Below, piece after piece: positions 61,943 through 64,000 of a stretch of 64,000 nucleotides of DNA (position 1 is its first letter; each line of letters opens with the position of its first letter). Location of the stretch: positions 678,501-742,500 of the forward strand of contig WPIO01000018.1 of the NCBI GenBank assembly GCA_009760855.2, in the 5' to 3' direction. Source of the DNA: Cristatella mucedo (taxonomy: Eukaryota > Bryozoa > Phylactolaemata > Cristatellidae). A model generated the notes under the pieces. That model saw only the letters and a program-made list of their open reading frames with translations, ran no database searches and was not told the DNA's origin. A program made the translations under genes and the position numbers.

Positions 61943-62116
61943 TCACCCCGTCCCCTTCCTTTTCCCACGATGCGATGTGCGCTTGCTCAATTCGATGACA
62001 TCGTCGTCGTCCAGCTTGTTGATTGAGCCGATGGCACCGAGCTGCACGAGCAGCTTCGTGCCTGTTGCCAAACCACTAATTGCTAGGTCATTCTCAAATG
62101 GCACTCGTAGATGATG
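61943..62116 (-). CDS. Possible exon or gene fragment, unassigned
   Basis: On minus, the frame between a TAG (about 62117) and a TGA at 61943-61945 reads WLHHLRVPFENDLAISGLAT, then GTKLLVQLGAIGSINKLDDD, then DVIELSKRTSHRGKRKGTG. It is balanced in composition and charged at the end, unlike the repeat-derived frames around it. A possible acceptor (ggcaacag) lies at 62062. No Met starts it, so it would be an internal or terminal exon of a gene upstream of PKA-C on the same strand. I do not recognise the peptide; it may be chance. Confidence 0.25.
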   Translation of the reverse strand, partial: HHLRVPFENDLAISGLATGTKLLVQLGAIGSINKLDDDDVIELSKRTSHRGKRKGTG

Positions 62117-62540
62117 TAGCCACTAGGCGTCTTCCTCGAATATGTCTTACATCACTCACTGCTCCGAGCAGAGCCGACCGAGGCCTCGGCACAGGCAAAC
62201 AGCCTGGGAGCATCAGCACACTTGGCTTACCGAGAGGCCACGAGTCCTATAGCGAATGAGTGGCTGTTTGGTTAGGGGCACAGCTGGCCAACTTCGACGC
62301 CGACCATCTTTCCGCGTTTCCTTCAATGTACCGGTACGCGTCTGGTTGGCGGCCTAGGGAATCGAACTGGGACATCTGCCAACCCAGAAGGCTAGCATCT
62401 TATAATTGCTCCCCTTCTAGAAGAAACAGTTTGGTGTCCTTGCTGATCCGAGGCTGCGAGGATAAAGGCGATATACGTTGCGGGACAACAAAGGGGCCAG
62501 ATGTTGGATACAAGACAACAAAGGGCCAGGATTGCAGGTG
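62117..62540. other. Unassigned stretch with a tRNA-like remnant
   Basis: On minus near 62352-62385, cagatgtcccagttcgattc resembles a tRNA B-box region; no A-box was found. Confidence 0.3.
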
Positions 62541-62544
62541 TTTT

Positions 62545-62700
62545 TTGGCCCAGTGGTTAAGGTGCTCGAATTTAACGACCGAGGTCAAAGTGAGTGTACT
62601 TGGTGACCAAGGTCGTGGGCTTAAGCCCCGTGGCACATGTGAAGTGCCTGAGTAGAGATTAAGTTCTATTAGGATGCTACACGAATGAGTTATATTTATA
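62545..62700 (+). mobile_element. SINE-B copy, best preserved
   Basis: tggcccagtggttaaggtgc (A-box), ggtcgtgggcttaagcccc (B-box region), gtggcacatgtgaagtgcct, gagtagagattaagttctat, taggatgctacacgaa, AT-rich end. The last part is homologous to the LINE tail (gtaaagcgcctagaaagaga, ttaagttctctg). Confidence 0.8.
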
Positions 62701-63099
62701 TATTTTAAAGGAGGGTTGAACTGGCTGTCTGTGCCAGCAGATAAGCCAGGAGTTTCTCTGCATGCTCCATGCCGAATAAGTACAAGAGTAGAACAGGTGT
62801 GCCGACAGACAGCGACTCTCTGGTGTCGGGTGCACAGATTCCATTCGGCAATCCCAGGAACTGTCATGTCGGGTTCATTACCCTTTCAAAAGACGTCCTT
62901 CTTTCTCTAGCTAACCGAGATGAATAATTTATTGGAAGAGCAATATGGATCCGGCTTGCAATTTAACTGCATTCACGTGTACACATTAAGCAATGACTAA
63001 TTAATTATATTTACTGGCATAGCATACTTTCGATGCCCTTAGCTCTTCAGGGAGGGTGGCTTGATCATTTTTTGACCGAGGGGTGCGATGGGAGCAGAG

Positions 63100-63725
63100 A
63101 GGGCTACTTGACGTAAGGGGCCTCCGCTTTATCTACGACTTCTTAGCCGTTCAAATCGAGGCGATCGAGTGCAATCGAGGCTTGTAGCGATCTGTGCAGA
63201 GCTTCTCAGCTCGAGGAGCGAAAATTGAAAACGGCGGAGTCGAGGCTGTCAAGGGCGGCAAGGCGAGGGTGGCCGACGACGCCCGCGGAGTGTGCGAACA
63301 CTAAAGATTGCCCAGGCTACTGCTCCGTTTTGGCCGGCTATCGTCCGCGCGGCACTAGCCATTCTAGCTCGAAGATCCGAAGAAGAAGCCAGCGAGAGAA
63401 AAGAAAAGTGCTCAATGTCTACCGACGGCTCTGCGAATTGCTGGAGGAGCTGCATTGGATCACGTGCCACTACTAGCGCTGCTGCAGCAGCCGCGGCTCG
63501 GTAGGTGTCGTCGTCCTACTCCACTTGCACAGCCAGTGTCTAGCGAGCGATCGAGCGGGGCCGGGCGGCGGCAGCAGCAATTTGCAGTGCCGTACGCCCG
63601 AGCCGGATCTCGTTCGCGCTTACGCCAGCCGATGGACAACTCCTTTTGCACTGCGTGTCCTAGACTGCGGAGCGAGCGAGCGGAGCACCTCGCTGTGACT
63701 GACACTGTTTTGCAGCGGCGAAACC
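63100..63725. promoter_or_regulatory. CpG-rich island at the right edge
   Basis: CG-dense stretch with open frames on both strands; the minus frame 63249-63470 starts MARDPMQLLQQFAEPSVDI. It could be the promoter and first exon of a gene at or beyond the edge. No peptide recognised. Confidence 0.35.
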
Positions 63726-63762
63726 TTTACCCCAGATGCCAGCTCGGGCACTTCGTTTCAAG

Positions 63763-63958
63763 GCATGCTGCCACTAACCACATTTGCAAGCTGACCCTGT
63801 GCAGGTCACCCCTAACCATGTTATTCTTGTTGTTTATCATGCGTGATATTACTCACCATTCAATTGCATTTCCCTTTGCAGCAAATGTAAAGCGCCTAGA
63901 AAGAGATTGAGTTCTCTGAGGGCGCTTTATCGCGTGCATTATTATTATTGTTATTATT
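63763..63958 (+). mobile_element. CR1/L2-type LINE 3' UTR
   Basis: Only the 3' UTR: catgctgccactaaccacat, ctaaccatgttattc, gcaaatgtaaagcgcctaga, ggcgctttatcgc, (ATT)n tail. Close to the copies at 5310 and 41160. Confidence 0.9.
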
Positions 63959-64000
63959 AAGGCCCGGCCTGGCATCCGTAATTCAGCTTTTTGCTTCTCA

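Overview
This is animal nuclear DNA. It has widely spaced short exons with GT/AG borders, dense microsatellites, tRNA-derived SINEs and decayed LINEs, and no bacterial gene organisation. The one gene I recognise with certainty is on the minus strand, 34297 down to 15966. It encodes the catalytic subunit of cAMP-dependent protein kinase (PKA-C). Eight exon positions match vertebrate PRKACA/PRKACB in border and length (62, 129, 99, 127, 96, 123 and 165 nt, plus the last exon).

The gene is built for combinatorial splicing. There are two alternative first exons: a myristoylation-type N-terminus starting MGN, and a Ser/Ala-rich one starting MDK. There are two mutually exclusive copies of the catalytic-loop exon (6a and 6b, 127 nt each), and two alternative last exons (10alpha and 10beta). 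That gives eight possible proteins of about 350-370 residues. From memory, a mutually exclusive catalytic-loop cassette and alternative N-termini are known in the sea hare Aplysia, so a mollusc, perhaps a gastropod, is the best guess; this is inference. The short 83-nt hinge exon expected between 29073 and 26458 could not be found.

Layout. 1-6100: AT-rich repeats, including a SINE, LINE tails, a 0.6-kb foldback element, a 124-bp tandem duplication and a degenerate satellite with a LINE inserted. 6100-7130: GC- and CpG-rich island with no recognised gene. 7200-15000: decayed SINE, LTR-retrotransposon and LINE pieces. 15000-34450: the PKA-C gene, its long introns carrying (CU)n and (GU)n tracts in the sense strand, and a CpG-rich 5' end. 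34450-64000: mostly intergenic, with SINEs, CR1/L2-type LINE copies (the longest at 56344-58120), long GT, CA, CT, GA, CTG and CTCA microsatellites, a G25 run, a few exon-like fragments without assignment, and a second CpG-rich island at the right edge.

Three SINE-like families occur. SINE-A has tRNA boxes and an internal hairpin (5 copies). SINE-B has a tRNA-like head and the same 3' tail as the CR1/L2 LINE. SINE-C is about 300 bp long (4 copies). I name them only for use here.
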